The notes: generated from the letters alone by a model not told the origin. A stretch of DNA of 35,858 bases from Candidatus Phocaeicola excrementigallinarum (GCA_019120125.1 DWVR01000021.1:1-35858), one strand, 5' to 3'. Positions 25,304 to 33,120 are shown, counted from the first letter of the stretch. Translations and numbers: made by a program.

Positions 25304-25950
25304 CGGTCTGGCCGTTTTTTGGCAATACTGTCACGCAACACCAGTATGCTTTCAGGCCCCATATTAAACAGCAAGTCCGCAACGCTCAGATCAGGCAGAA
25401 AACCTGACCTCTCACCGAACACCTGATAATACGGCTTCGGAATGAAATCCGGGTCACTGTACCGGTAATCCCGTTTCGGATGTATACGTTCACGGAAATC
25501 ATCTCCCTCAGAGAAATCTTTCTCATAACTGTCCGTCGGCCGGATGGACGGATGTATATCTATCTGTTCACAGATCCAGTGACAAAGCTCCAGATTGAAA
25601 TCGAAAAGGAATCTGAACCTGTGAGTGAAAAAATATTGGAACTCATCCGCATAGTAATCAAAAAACGGGCTGTGACGATAAGCGGCCACAAAAGCATTCC
25701 AGTGTACGTGCCGCCAGTTTCCATGGTCGGAAATCCGGACATCCTTCATCAGACACTTCGGATTGTCCTCCTTCTCCGTAGGCAAGGTCAATGCCAACGG
25801 TCCGTCAGCGGACGCTATTATACAACGGTTGCGATAGGTCTGCTTCATATAATGGTCATACCGTTCCAACCTCACCGTATCGTACGCATACAATTTGGCA
25901 TAATATCCAACCGGTCCCAAATACGCGGAACTTAAAATCACTTCATTCAT
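25294..25950 (-). CDS. WbqC-like family protein
   Basis: This 218-residue protein fits the WbqC family: an early SSAYLGPVGYYAKL motif, then THRF-like and aromatic-rich stretches (FFDYYADEFQYFF) and NWRHVHWNAFVAAYRHSPFF. WbqC genes were first named in O-antigen clusters, but no enzymatic activity is generally assigned. I use the ATG at 25950 (MNEVILSS); the codon at 25956 is GTG. It is 16 nt after the signal-peptidase-like pseudoenzyme gene and is the last gene of the dapB-lepB transcript. Its position beside two signal-peptidase homologues is its most informative feature. Confidence 0.8.
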   Translation of the reverse strand: MNEVILSSAYLGPVGYYAKLYAYDTVRLERYDHYMKQTYRNRCIIASADGPLALTLPTEKEDNPKCLMKDVRISDHGNWRHVHWNAFVAAYRHSPFFDYYADEFQYFFTHRFRFLFDFNLELCHWICEQIDIHPSIRPTDSYEKDFSEGDDFRERIHPKRDYRYSDPDFIPKPYYQVFGERSGFLPDLSVADLLFNMGPESILVLRDSIAKKRPDRLL

Positions 25951-25966
25951 CGGCACGCATTCATTT

Positions 25967-26884
25967 TTACTCTATACGCTGGAATAAACGTCCTTTATGT
26001 GTGGAATACCACACCCTCCAGGCTTTCCCGATAATATGATCCTCAGGAACAAACCCGAACAGACGGGAATCGCATATGTTCACAGGATCATTGGAGGCCA
26101 TCCAATAATAGTCTTTCGTAAAGGTAAACCTGTCCACCGGCTTCCCGTCGACAAAAAGAGAATCGCCGGACACTCTCACATTCCGGTGCTCATGGGCCAG
26201 AATCGTATTTCCCAGCAGTGTCACATTCCAAGGATAGATTCTCACGGTCCTTCCTTTTTCCGGCACTACAAAAGGATGTGCGTTTCTACGGTCCTTGCCG
26301 GACATCGGTACCACCGTGAAACGGTCGCCCAAACGCTGCGAAATGAGATAATACTCATAATGGCTGAAACTGCGGATATAATCCCCGTCAGAAGTATACC
26401 CAACCAGCACATTGCCGGAAAGCCCCAAAGAAGAAAGCAGTTCCAGCATCCTGTCCTCCATCCCGGAAGGATAGACATACAAGGCCTTGCTGTCAGGACT
26501 GAGGACCCTCCCTCCTATTTCCGTCAGGTCCTCATCAAGCATCAACGTATCCCCCGCCACTCCTATGCAACGGCTGATAAACAAACCACGGCTCTCAATC
26601 CTTTCCCGGGAATTACCCGGATGAGGGTTATTGAACAAAACAATATCCCCCTTCTTTACAGGTGAGGACGCGATCCGATGATATCCGAACACAGAAGGAA
26701 AAGGCATACGCAACCCATAGCTCCATTTACTGACCAGTATGCGCTCACCTTCATAAAGGCTGTTCTCCATGCCTGAGGACGGAATCACGCAAGTCGTAAC
26801 AAGAAGCATCCGGACCAATATGACCACACCCACAATGCAGCACACAGTCTTTACCCACCATTTGCCGGACTTACAAATCCACAT
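25967..26884 (-). CDS. Signal peptidase I-like protein lacking catalytic Ser and Lys
   Basis: This 305-residue protein has one N-terminal membrane helix (about 12-32) and clear S26 family alignment with the upstream LepB. Its nucleophile motif is IPSSGMENSL (34-43): the position of the catalytic Ser, just before Met, is Gly38. The general-base region FISRCIGVAGD (102-112) has Ser104 where LepB has Lys. The conserved GDNRxNSxDSR box is degraded to SNDPVNICDSR (264-274), while the following GFVPEDHIIGKA is intact. The fold is therefore kept but the Ser-Lys dyad is gone. It is most likely a pseudoprotease that binds signal peptides or LepB. It lies 14 nt after lepB. Confidence 0.85.
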   Translation of the reverse strand: MWICKSGKWWVKTVCCIVGVVILVRMLLVTTCVIPSSGMENSLYEGERILVSKWSYGLRMPFPSVFGYHRIASSPVKKGDIVLFNNPHPGNSRERIESRGLFISRCIGVAGDTLMLDEDLTEIGGRVLSPDSKALYVYPSGMEDRMLELLSSLGLSGNVLVGYTSDGDYIRSFSHYEYYLISQRLGDRFTVVPMSGKDRRNAHPFVVPEKGRTVRIYPWNVTLLGNTILAHEHRNVRVSGDSLFVDGKPVDRFTFTKDYYWMASNDPVNICDSRLFGFVPEDHIIGKAWRVWYSTHKGRLFQRIE

Positions 26885-26898
26885 AAATATTCATGAAA

Positions 26899-28383
26899 TC
26901 ACTTAATGCCGTCCACGAACTTAAACAGACGGTCCCATCTGATCTTTCCATCCATCCAGTCACGGTCAGGATCGAGCGACAGCCAGATAAATATCGGTTT
27001 ACCCACAATATGGTCTTCCGGAACAAATCCCCAGAAACGCGAATCCGCCGAATTATGCCGGTTATCCCCCATCATCCAATAATAATCCATCTTGAATGTA
27101 TAGCTTGTGGCCTCTTGGCCGTTTATGTAGATTCTCCCGTCCTTCACCTCAAGAGTGTTCCCTTCATAGTTCTTGATAGGACGTTCATAAACGGGCAGAT
27201 TGTCGAGTGTCAGACCAATCGTGGCACCCTTCTTCGGAATCCAGACAGGCCCATAATTGTCTATTGTCCATCCGGTCAGCTTATTGTTCGGATACAAGCC
27301 TCCGGCATCATCATCAGGTGCATTCTCAATGGACACCACCAAGTCTTTCCTTCCCAGCAGAGCGGCTTTCGCGGCTTCCGTAAGAGGCATGTTGTAAACC
27401 GACTCTTCCACATAATATGCGGACAGGTCTTCACGGCTGATTCCCAACTCATGACACAACTCTTCCGGCAACACGCCTTTTGTATGCACCAGATAGCGGT
27501 ATTGCACCTCATCCGGCTCCTTATTGGGCTTTCCATCCAAATAAATGATACGGTCCTTTATTTGCAAGGTCTGACCCGGAAGTCCGACGCACCGTTTCAC
27601 GTAATTCTCCCTCCGGTCCACCGGACGGGTAATCACCTTGCCGAACATCTGAGGATTCTCGTCGATATACCTGCGCCCCGCATTGTAATAGAAATCAAAG
27701 ACTTCACGCTGCTGTTCCACAGAAAGACGGCTCATATCCACAGGACGGGAAAGCTGTTTTCCCAACTGATAGCTCATCCGATAAATATCTTCGGCGGGAT
27801 TTCCTGTCGCCACCGTATCCCCGGCCGGGAAATTAAAGACCACAATATCATTCAGTCTCACTTTTCCGGTACCGGACACGCGCTTATAGTCCCACTCAGG
27901 CCATTCCAGATAAGACTTGCAGTTGAACACCGGCAATGTGTGCTGGGTCAGCGGCATGTGGAGAGGAGTCTGTGGAATACGTGCCCCGTAGCTCATTTTG
28001 CTGACAAACAGATAATCCCCCACAAGCAACGACTTCTCTAACGAGGAAGAAGGTATCACATAGTTCTGGAAGAAATACAGATTGACGAAATACACGGCCA
28101 CCAATGCAAAGACAATCGCGTCCACCCAGCTCATCACCGCCAGAACCGTCTTGTTCTTCGATTTCCTCCACCATGTCCACGGAATGAGTTTCGTGACATA
28201 CGCATCGAAGATAAAAGGTATGACCACTACGCCCAACCAGCTCTTCAGCCAAATCAGAAAAGCGACATAGGCCAGCAACACCACTCCCAGCTTGATCCAC
28301 TGCTTGCGCGGAGCCAGTCTCATCCTGTCGGCAAGCCCGACCTTACCCTCTACGGACAAACCGTTTTTCATGTCCTCTGCCAT
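26899..28383 (-). CDS. lepB: Signal peptidase I
   Basis: This 494-residue enzyme removes signal peptides from exported proteins on the periplasmic face of the membrane. Membrane helices are visible at about 30-60 and 80-106. The nucleophile Ser114 is in VIPSSSLEKSL (109-119; the usual Met after Ser is Leu), the general base is Lys263 in YVKRCVGLPG (261-270), and box E is intact as GDNRHNSADSR with FWGFVPEDHIVGKP. It is much longer than E. coli LepB because of a large insert (about 135-250) in the periplasmic part, as is usual in this group. It begins five bases after dapB. Confidence 0.94.
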   Translation of the reverse strand: MAEDMKNGLSVEGKVGLADRMRLAPRKQWIKLGVVLLAYVAFLIWLKSWLGVVVIPFIFDAYVTKLIPWTWWRKSKNKTVLAVMSWVDAIVFALVAVYFVNLYFFQNYVIPSSSLEKSLLVGDYLFVSKMSYGARIPQTPLHMPLTQHTLPVFNCKSYLEWPEWDYKRVSGTGKVRLNDIVVFNFPAGDTVATGNPAEDIYRMSYQLGKQLSRPVDMSRLSVEQQREVFDFYYNAGRRYIDENPQMFGKVITRPVDRRENYVKRCVGLPGQTLQIKDRIIYLDGKPNKEPDEVQYRYLVHTKGVLPEELCHELGISREDLSAYYVEESVYNMPLTEAAKAALLGRKDLVVSIENAPDDDAGGLYPNNKLTGWTIDNYGPVWIPKKGATIGLTLDNLPVYERPIKNYEGNTLEVKDGRIYINGQEATSYTFKMDYYWMMGDNRHNSADSRFWGFVPEDHIVGKPIFIWLSLDPDRDWMDGKIRWDRLFKFVDGIK

Positions 28384-28388
28384 ATCCG

Positions 28389-29144
28389 TTAAAAATGGAA
28401 TAAGTCATCCATGCCCAAGAATCCCTGATGTGTGGCCGTATATTCGGCTGCCAACACAGCTCCCAAAGCAAAGCCCTTCCGGTTCTTGGCATCATGAGTG
28501 ATAATGATGGAATCGGCCTCCGACTCATAACGGATAGTGTGGATGCCCGGCACCTCCCCTCTACGCACGGCGCTTACAGGCAGTTCGTTTGCGGCACATT
28601 GTGTCGTTCCCGTCACCGTACCGTCGGGAGCCGTCAGAGTACCCATCACCCATTTGTCCTTACGGTCCAGATTCTCGATGATGCCCTCAGCCAAGGTGAT
28701 TGCCGTACCGCTCGGGGCGTCCAGCTTATGGATGTGGTGTGTCTCCACCATCGACACCTCATAGTTCGGGAAACCATTCATGATTCCAGCCAGATATTTG
28801 TTGACCGCGGAGAAAATGGCCACCCCCAGACTGAAATTGGATGACCAGAACAAGGTCTTACCCTCTTCCGCACAAAGACGGCGCATCTCATCCTCATGCC
28901 CGGCTATCCATCCTGTGCTTCCGGAAACCACCTTCACACCCTGTTTAAAGGCCTCCTTGCAGTTTCCATACGCCACCGCAGGAGCCGTAAACTCAATGGC
29001 CACATCCGCCGAACGGAAAGCCTCCGAGTCAAAATCCTGACGGTTGTCCATATCAATGACACATACGATCTCATGTCCGCGGGAAAGCGCGATCTTTTCA
29101 ATCTCCTTTCCCATTTTCCCATATCCGATTAATGCTATCTTCAT
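28389..29144 (-). CDS. dapB: 4-hydroxy-tetrahydrodipicolinate reductase
   Basis: This NAD(P)H-dependent reductase of the lysine/diaminopimelate pathway supplies the peptidoglycan cross-linking amino acid. With ATG 29144 the protein has 251 residues. The nucleotide-binding motif is GYGKMG (7-12). The active site is HHIHKLDAPSGTA (136-148), with His pair and Lys140. The frame could extend to a TTG at 29153, but ATG gives the standard start MKIALIGYG. It is first in the operon dapB-lepB-pseudo-lepB-wbqC, which ties cell-wall precursor synthesis to protein export. Confidence 0.95.
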   Translation of the reverse strand: MKIALIGYGKMGKEIEKIALSRGHEIVCVIDMDNRQDFDSEAFRSADVAIEFTAPAVAYGNCKEAFKQGVKVVSGSTGWIAGHEDEMRRLCAEEGKTLFWSSNFSLGVAIFSAVNKYLAGIMNGFPNYEVSMVETHHIHKLDAPSGTAITLAEGIIENLDRKDKWVMGTLTAPDGTVTGTTQCAANELPVSAVRRGEVPGIHTIRYESEADSIIITHDAKNRKGFALGAVLAAEYTATHQGFLGMDDLFHF

Positions 29145-29166
29145 ATCCGACAAATAATTTTATGCG

Positions 29167-29174
29167 CAAAGATA
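29167..29174 (-). promoter_or_regulatory. Probable -7 element of the dapB-lepB operon
   Basis: On the minus strand this reads TATCTTTG, an exact TAnnTTTG match, 22 nt before the dapB ATG. No TTTG at -33. The divergent DUF2851 gene may use a weaker plus-strand TACATTTA at 29196-29203. Confidence 0.6.
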
Positions 29175-29226
29175 GCGTTTTTCGTAATTAATCATTACAT
29201 TTACCCGACATTTACACCTCGTTAAC

Positions 29227-30495
29227 ATGGAACAACTTCTATACTATGTCTGGAAACACAAACTTTTTCCTCCAGGACCGCTGAAAACGACTCAGGGAGA
29301 GGAACTGGAAATAATCAATCCCGGAATTTACAATACGGACGCCGGACCGGACTTCCTCAACGCCAGAATCAAGACCGGAGGCATCTTATGGGTAGGGGAC
29401 GTGGAAATCCACCTCCGCTCGTCTGATTGGACACGACACGGGCACCACTTGGACAAGAACTACGATTCCGTCATCCTGCACGTGGCCTCCGACATCGACA
29501 CGGAAGTCTGCCGCTCCGACGGGAAGCCTATTCCCCAACTGGAACTTCACTATCCTCCCTATTTACTCAAAAACTACCGCCAGCTGGTAGAGACAATCCG
29601 TTATCCGGCTTGCTACCGGATTATCCCGCAGATTCCGAAATTACTGATACACAGTTGGCTGTCGTGCCTTCAATCGGAACGTTTTGAACAAAAAACGGCA
29701 CACATCAACCAACTGCTGGAACGCCATGGTCAGAATTGGGAGCAAGTGTTCTTCATCATCCTTTCCCGTAATTTCGGTTTCGGGACCAACAGTGACGCGT
29801 TTGAATTCTGGGCGGAAAGCGTCCCCCTGCAGGCCGTCAACAAACACCGCGACAACCTGTTTCAGATAGAAGCCTTCTTCTTCGGACAGGCAGGACTCCT
29901 TCAGGAAATCCCGGCAGACGACTATACCGGAAAAATGATCAATGAATACGCCTACCTCAGCCATAAGTTCGGCCTGAGCCCTTCCCCACACTGCAGATGG
30001 AGGCTCCTCAGGGTACGGCCGGGAAATTTCCCATATGTACGAATCGCGCAACTGGCTTCCTTCTATTACCGCTCGGAAGGAATCCTTTCACGGCTGATGG
30101 AAACGGAAACCCTTAAAGGGTTACGCGACATTCTCCGTGGCGGGACTTCCGAATATTGGCTCACCCACTATGTGTTCGGCGAGGTTTCTCCCGCACAGAC
30201 AAAGACACTCAGCCAATCGACAATCGACCTGCTCATCATCAACACAATCATCCCGTTCCTCTACGCTTACGGGAAATGGAGCAGGGACAACCGGCTGCTG
30301 CAACGCGCCAACAGGCTGTTGGAGGAACTGAAGCCGGAAAACAATTACATTGTCCGCACTTGGAAGGAATGCGGTCTGGAAGCCGCACACGCAGGCGACA
30401 GCCAGGCACTCATCCAACTGAAAAAGAATTATTGCGACATGAAGAAGTGCCTCTACTGCCGGATAGGCTATGAATATTTCAAAAATCCGACATGA
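29227..30495 (+). CDS. DUF2851 family protein, function unknown
   Basis: This 422-residue protein is known as a family (DUF2851) but has no assigned role. The N-terminal block holds its most conserved-looking residues: GPDFLNARI (40-48), WVGDVEIHLRSSDW (55-68), HGHHLDKNYD (71-80) and VILHV (82-86). The spacing of Asp42, Glu60 and His62 recalls a metal-dependent nuclease fold, which is inference only. The C terminus has four Cys (382, 403, 408, 411; CDMKKCLYC), which could bind zinc. No signal peptide or membrane segment, so it should be cytoplasmic. It is the first gene on this plus-strand block, followed by the thioesterase gene with its own promoter. Confidence 0.85.
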   Translation: MEQLLYYVWKHKLFPPGPLKTTQGEELEIINPGIYNTDAGPDFLNARIKTGGILWVGDVEIHLRSSDWTRHGHHLDKNYDSVILHVASDIDTEVCRSDGKPIPQLELHYPPYLLKNYRQLVETIRYPACYRIIPQIPKLLIHSWLSCLQSERFEQKTAHINQLLERHGQNWEQVFFIILSRNFGFGTNSDAFEFWAESVPLQAVNKHRDNLFQIEAFFFGQAGLLQEIPADDYTGKMINEYAYLSHKFGLSPSPHCRWRLLRVRPGNFPYVRIAQLASFYYRSEGILSRLMETETLKGLRDILRGGTSEYWLTHYVFGEVSPAQTKTLSQSTIDLLIINTIIPFLYAYGKWSRDNRLLQRANRLLEELKPENNYIVRTWKECGLEAAHAGDSQALIQLKKNYCDMKKCLYCRIGYEYFKNPT

Positions 30496-30519
30496 CCAGG
30501 GGAACACACTAAAAACCAT

Positions 30520-30527
30520 TATTTTTG
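30520..30527 (+). promoter_or_regulatory. Probable -7 element of the thioesterase-dprA pair
   Basis: TATTTTTG is an exact TAnnTTTG match 18 nt before the ATG at 30546. An in-frame TTG at 30525 lies inside the box, so it cannot be the start. Confidence 0.6.
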
Positions 30528-30545
30528 CACCCTAAAACAAAAGCT

Positions 30546-30953
30546 ATGGACAAATATATCTTTGAACTGAAAATGAAGGTACGCGACTATGAATGCGACC
30601 TGCAAGGCATCGTGAACAACGCGAACTACCAACACTACATCGAACATACCCGTCACGAATTCCTTTGTTCCACAGGAATCAGTTTCGCGGAACTGCACCG
30701 GCAAGGAACCGACCCTGTGGTCGCGCGCCTGAACATGGCATTCAAAACCCCACTCACCAGCAGAGACGAGTTTGTCTCAAAACTCTATGTCAGGAAAGAA
30801 GGAATCAAATATGTGTTCTATCAAGACATCTTCCGCCTGCCCGACATGAAACCTGTGCTCAAATCCTCGGTAGAGACAGTCTGCCTCATTCATGGAAAGC
30901 TGAGTGAAAGTGAATTATTGAACCAAATTCTAAGTCCTTATCTGAACCAATAA
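30546..30953 (+). CDS. Acyl-CoA thioesterase (4-hydroxybenzoyl-CoA thioesterase/YbgC type)
   Basis: This 135-residue single hot-dog domain protein has the YbgC-type signature: VRDYECDLQGIVNNANYQHY (12-31), where Asp18 is the likely catalytic acid and the GIVNNANY loop binds CoA. Such enzymes hydrolyse short acyl-CoA or acyl-ACP esters in the cytoplasm. I chose ATG 30546 because the longer frame starts with TTG inside the promoter. The dprA ATG follows the stop after one base, so the two are translated together; a functional link is not obvious. Confidence 0.88.
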   Translation: MDKYIFELKMKVRDYECDLQGIVNNANYQHYIEHTRHEFLCSTGISFAELHRQGTDPVVARLNMAFKTPLTSRDEFVSKLYVRKEGIKYVFYQDIFRLPDMKPVLKSSVETVCLIHGKLSESELLNQILSPYLNQ

Positions 30954-30954
30954 A

Positions 30955-32070
30955 ATGAAAGAAGACGAACACCTGTACACCCTTATACTTTCACGGACTC
31001 CGGGCATCGGGCTTATCGGAGCACACCACCTGCTGAGCACGGTCGGCAACGCAAAAGACATCGTACTCCATGCCAAAGAGCTGGCCAGGGAAATACCCGG
31101 ATTTCCCGACAAAGCGGTTGAAGCGCTCTGCCGGCCGGATCTTCTGCAACTATGCGAAGCGGAACTGTCGTTTGCGGAGAAGAACGGCATACAATGCCTG
31201 ATCCATTCCGACAACGCCTACCCCTCGCGACTGCGGGAATGTCCGGACGCCCCTATCGCGCTTTTCTATAAAGGGAATGCCGACCTCAACAGCCTGCACA
31301 TTGTCAGCATCGTCGGCACACGCCATGCCACCGATTACGGAAAAGAGACATGCTCCCGATTTATCCATGAACTGAAAGAACTGATGCCCGACGTGATTAT
31401 CGTAAGCGGACTGGCATACGGCATCGACGTGCAGGCCCATCGGGCGGCTCTTGAGAACGGACTGGCCACAATCGGCGTACTGGCCCACGGACTTGACCGC
31501 ATTTATCCTGCCACACACCGCCGCACCGCCGTCGAAATGCTGGAACAAGGAGGACTCCTCACGGAATTCACCAGCGGCACCAATCCCGACAAACAGAATT
31601 TTGTCAAACGCAACCGTATCGTGGCCGGAATCAGTGACGCGACCATCGTTGTGGAATCGGCCGAAAAAGGAGGATCGCTCATCACCGCGGATATAGCGGA
31701 AAGCTACCACAAAGACTGCTTTGCCTTTCCCGGACGCATCAGCGACACGTTCTCTATCGGTTGCAACAACCTGATCCGGCAAAACAAGGCAGCGCTGCTG
31801 CAACACGCGGAAGATTTCGTGAAAGCCATGTGCTGGGATGTGGAGAACAAAAAACCTGAAGCCATCCAAAGACAACTGTTTCCTGACCTTTCACCGGACG
31901 AGACAAAAATCGTACAACTGCTGGAAAAAGAACCGGAAGGGAAGCAGATCAATACGCTTGTTGTGGAAAGCAACATTGCGATCAACCGACTGACCGGAAT
32001 CCTGTTCGAACTGGAAATGAAAGGGGTTATCCGTGCCATGGCCGGAGGAATGTATAAACTGTTGGCCTAA
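30955..32070 (+). CDS. dprA: DNA processing protein DprA
   Basis: This 371-residue protein binds incoming single-stranded DNA during natural transformation and loads RecA. The N-terminal helix-hairpin-helix/SAM-like part (about 1-70) has RTPGIGLIGAHHLL. The Rossmann-like core shows GTRHAT (121-126), SGLAYGIDVQAH (151-162), LAHGLDRIYP (176-185) and KQNFVKRNRIVAGIS (213-227), the single-stranded DNA binding region. A C-terminal winged helix (about 310-371) ends MYKLLA. Transformation has not been shown by this window, and DprA is also widespread in species not known to be competent. comM is nearby. Confidence 0.95.
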   Translation: MKEDEHLYTLILSRTPGIGLIGAHHLLSTVGNAKDIVLHAKELAREIPGFPDKAVEALCRPDLLQLCEAELSFAEKNGIQCLIHSDNAYPSRLRECPDAPIALFYKGNADLNSLHIVSIVGTRHATDYGKETCSRFIHELKELMPDVIIVSGLAYGIDVQAHRAALENGLATIGVLAHGLDRIYPATHRRTAVEMLEQGGLLTEFTSGTNPDKQNFVKRNRIVAGISDATIVVESAEKGGSLITADIAESYHKDCFAFPGRISDTFSIGCNNLIRQNKAALLQHAEDFVKAMCWDVENKKPEAIQRQLFPDLSPDETKIVQLLEKEPEGKQINTLVVESNIAINRLTGILFELEMKGVIRAMAGGMYKLLA

Positions 32071-32094
32071 GCTCTTAATGCCCGAGACCAATGC

Positions 32095-32123
32095 AAAAAA
32101 AAATGGGAGAACGCCTTCTCCCA
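32095..32123 (-). terminator. Rho-independent terminator, minus strand
   Basis: A perfect 8-bp stem with a GGCG loop (minus strand) is followed by nine T residues. It can end both the candidate small RNA and any readthrough from the frd operon. The plus strand has no T-run here, so it does not terminate dprA efficiently. Confidence 0.85.
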
Positions 32124-32160
32124 ACTTGTTAACCTTAAATCTAATACTATGAAAAAAATC
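32095..32160 (-). ncRNA. Candidate small RNA (about 66 nt) between dprA and frdB
   Basis: On the minus strand a complete promoter (32167-32198) precedes a short transcript that ends in a strong Rho-independent terminator: an 8-bp stem TGGGAGAA/TTCTCCCA (32104-32111, 32116-32123), then nine T residues (32095-32103). The 5' half, from about 32160, reads TGATTTTTTTCATAGTATTA and then AGATTTAAGGTTAAC. Seen from the plus strand this equals ATGAAAAAAATC preceded by TAAATCTAATACT, the usual look of a Bacteroides translation start, so the RNA would be antisense to such starts. No open frame is present in the RNA. The alternative is a decayed gene start on the plus strand. Confidence 0.5.
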
Positions 32161-32166
32161 ATGTGA

Positions 32167-32198
32167 CAAATATAGGCTTTCATTTTGAATTTACCAAA
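32167..32198 (-). promoter_or_regulatory. Promoter of the candidate small RNA
   Basis: On the minus strand TTTG (32195-32198) and TATATTTG (32167-32174) are separated by 20 nt, matching both Bacteroidetes promoter boxes. No coding gene lies downstream before the terminator. Confidence 0.65.
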
Positions 32199-32268
32199 CA
32201 TGTCACCTCATTATCACATACTTTTAACCTTATTTCACAACAAGATTAAAAATTTCTTTGTAAACAAT

Positions 32269-32302
32269 CGTCTTAAAAGGAGGTTGTCCTCCTTTTAAGA
32301 CG
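32269..32302. repeat. Perfect 15-bp hairpin downstream of frdB
   Basis: Bases 32269-32283 (CGTCTTAAAAGGAGG) and 32288-32302 are exact inverted copies around a TTGT loop. No T-run follows in either direction. It probably folds in the 3' untranslated region of the frd mRNA and may protect it from exonucleases. Confidence 0.85.
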
Positions 32303-32315
32303 GGAATAATACCAT

Positions 32316-32338
32316 AAAAAAGACACTGGTCAGTCTTT
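32316..32338 (-). terminator. Weak terminator-like hairpin overlapping the frdB stop codon
   Basis: On the minus strand a 6-bp stem (AAAGAC/GTCTTT, 32319-32324 and 32333-32338) is followed by a T-run of six. The left part of the stem is formed by the last codons and stop of frdB. The stem is short, so efficiency is doubtful. Confidence 0.35.
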
Positions 32339-33085
32339 CAATTTCGCTTTAATGAAGTCACGGTTCAAACGGGCGATATTGCTGATTGAAACGTTCTTCG
32401 GGCATTCAGCCTCACAAGCACGGGTATTCGTACAGTTACCGAAGCCCAGCTCGTCCATCTTTGAGATCATCGCTTTCGCACGGCGGAGCGCTTCAGGCTT
32501 ACCCTGCGGCAACAGATTCAACTGGCTCACCTTTGCAGAAACAAACAGCATGGCCGAACCGTTCTTACAAGCGGCTACACAGGCACCGCAACCGATGCAG
32601 GAAGCGGCATCCATAGCCTCGTCTGCCACCTGCTTCGGAATCAGAATCGCGTTGGCATCCTGAGGAGCACCTGTACGGACGCTGATGAAGCCACCCGCCT
32701 GCATGATCTTGTCGTATGCCGAACGGTCTACCATCAAGTCCTTGATAACCGGGAAACCGGCCGAACGCCACGGCTCAACAGTGATGACATCACCGTCGTT
32801 GAAGCGGCGCATATAAAGCTGGCAGGTAGTGGCACCTGTAGCCGGTCCGTGCGGATGACCGTTGATATACAAAGAACACATACCGCAGATACCCTCACGA
32901 CAGTCATGGTCAAACACCACAGGTTCTTTACCTTCCTCAACCAGCTGCTCGTTCAAAATATCCAGCATTTCCAGAAATGAAGTATCACCCGGGATATCTT
33001 TCATCTGGAATGTATCGAAATGACCTTGTTCCTTAGGTCCGTTCTGACGCCAAATTTTCAGCGTAAATGATATATTTTTATCCAT
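32330..33085 (-). CDS. frdB: Fumarate reductase/succinate dehydrogenase iron-sulfur subunit
   Basis: This 251-residue subunit carries electrons between the quinol site and the flavin. The N-terminal ferredoxin domain binds a 2Fe-2S cluster with Cys62, Cys67, Cys70 and Cys88 (CREGICGMC). The C-terminal domain has the 4Fe-4S and 3Fe-4S ligands CIGCGAC (163-169), Cys173, Cys218, Cys224 and Cys228 ([14 protein letters not shown]). It is the last gene of the frdCAB operon, 35 nt after frdA. In anaerobic Bacteroidales the complex works mainly as a fumarate reductase producing succinate; direction is inferred from the group. Confidence 0.95.
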   Translation of the reverse strand: MDKNISFTLKIWRQNGPKEQGHFDTFQMKDIPGDTSFLEMLDILNEQLVEEGKEPVVFDHDCREGICGMCSLYINGHPHGPATGATTCQLYMRRFNDGDVITVEPWRSAGFPVIKDLMVDRSAYDKIMQAGGFISVRTGAPQDANAILIPKQVADEAMDAASCIGCGACVAACKNGSAMLFVSAKVSQLNLLPQGKPEALRRAKAMISKMDELGFGNCTNTRACEAECPKNVSISNIARLNRDFIKAKLKD

Positions 33086-33120
33086 TTTACTTAGATTCTT
33101 TAATTGTTTAACTTCACTGA

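Noticed and set aside
26893..28041. Plus-strand frame of 382 codons opposite lepB
   Set aside because: The minus strand carries an intact signal peptidase with all catalytic motifs; the plus frame is Ile/His/Arg-rich without any known motif.
32150..32167. Tiny plus-strand frame ATGAAAAAAATCATGTGA (MKKIM) as a leader peptide
   Set aside because: No structural gene follows on the plus strand and no plus-strand promoter is seen; it is better explained as the complement of the candidate small RNA or a decayed start.
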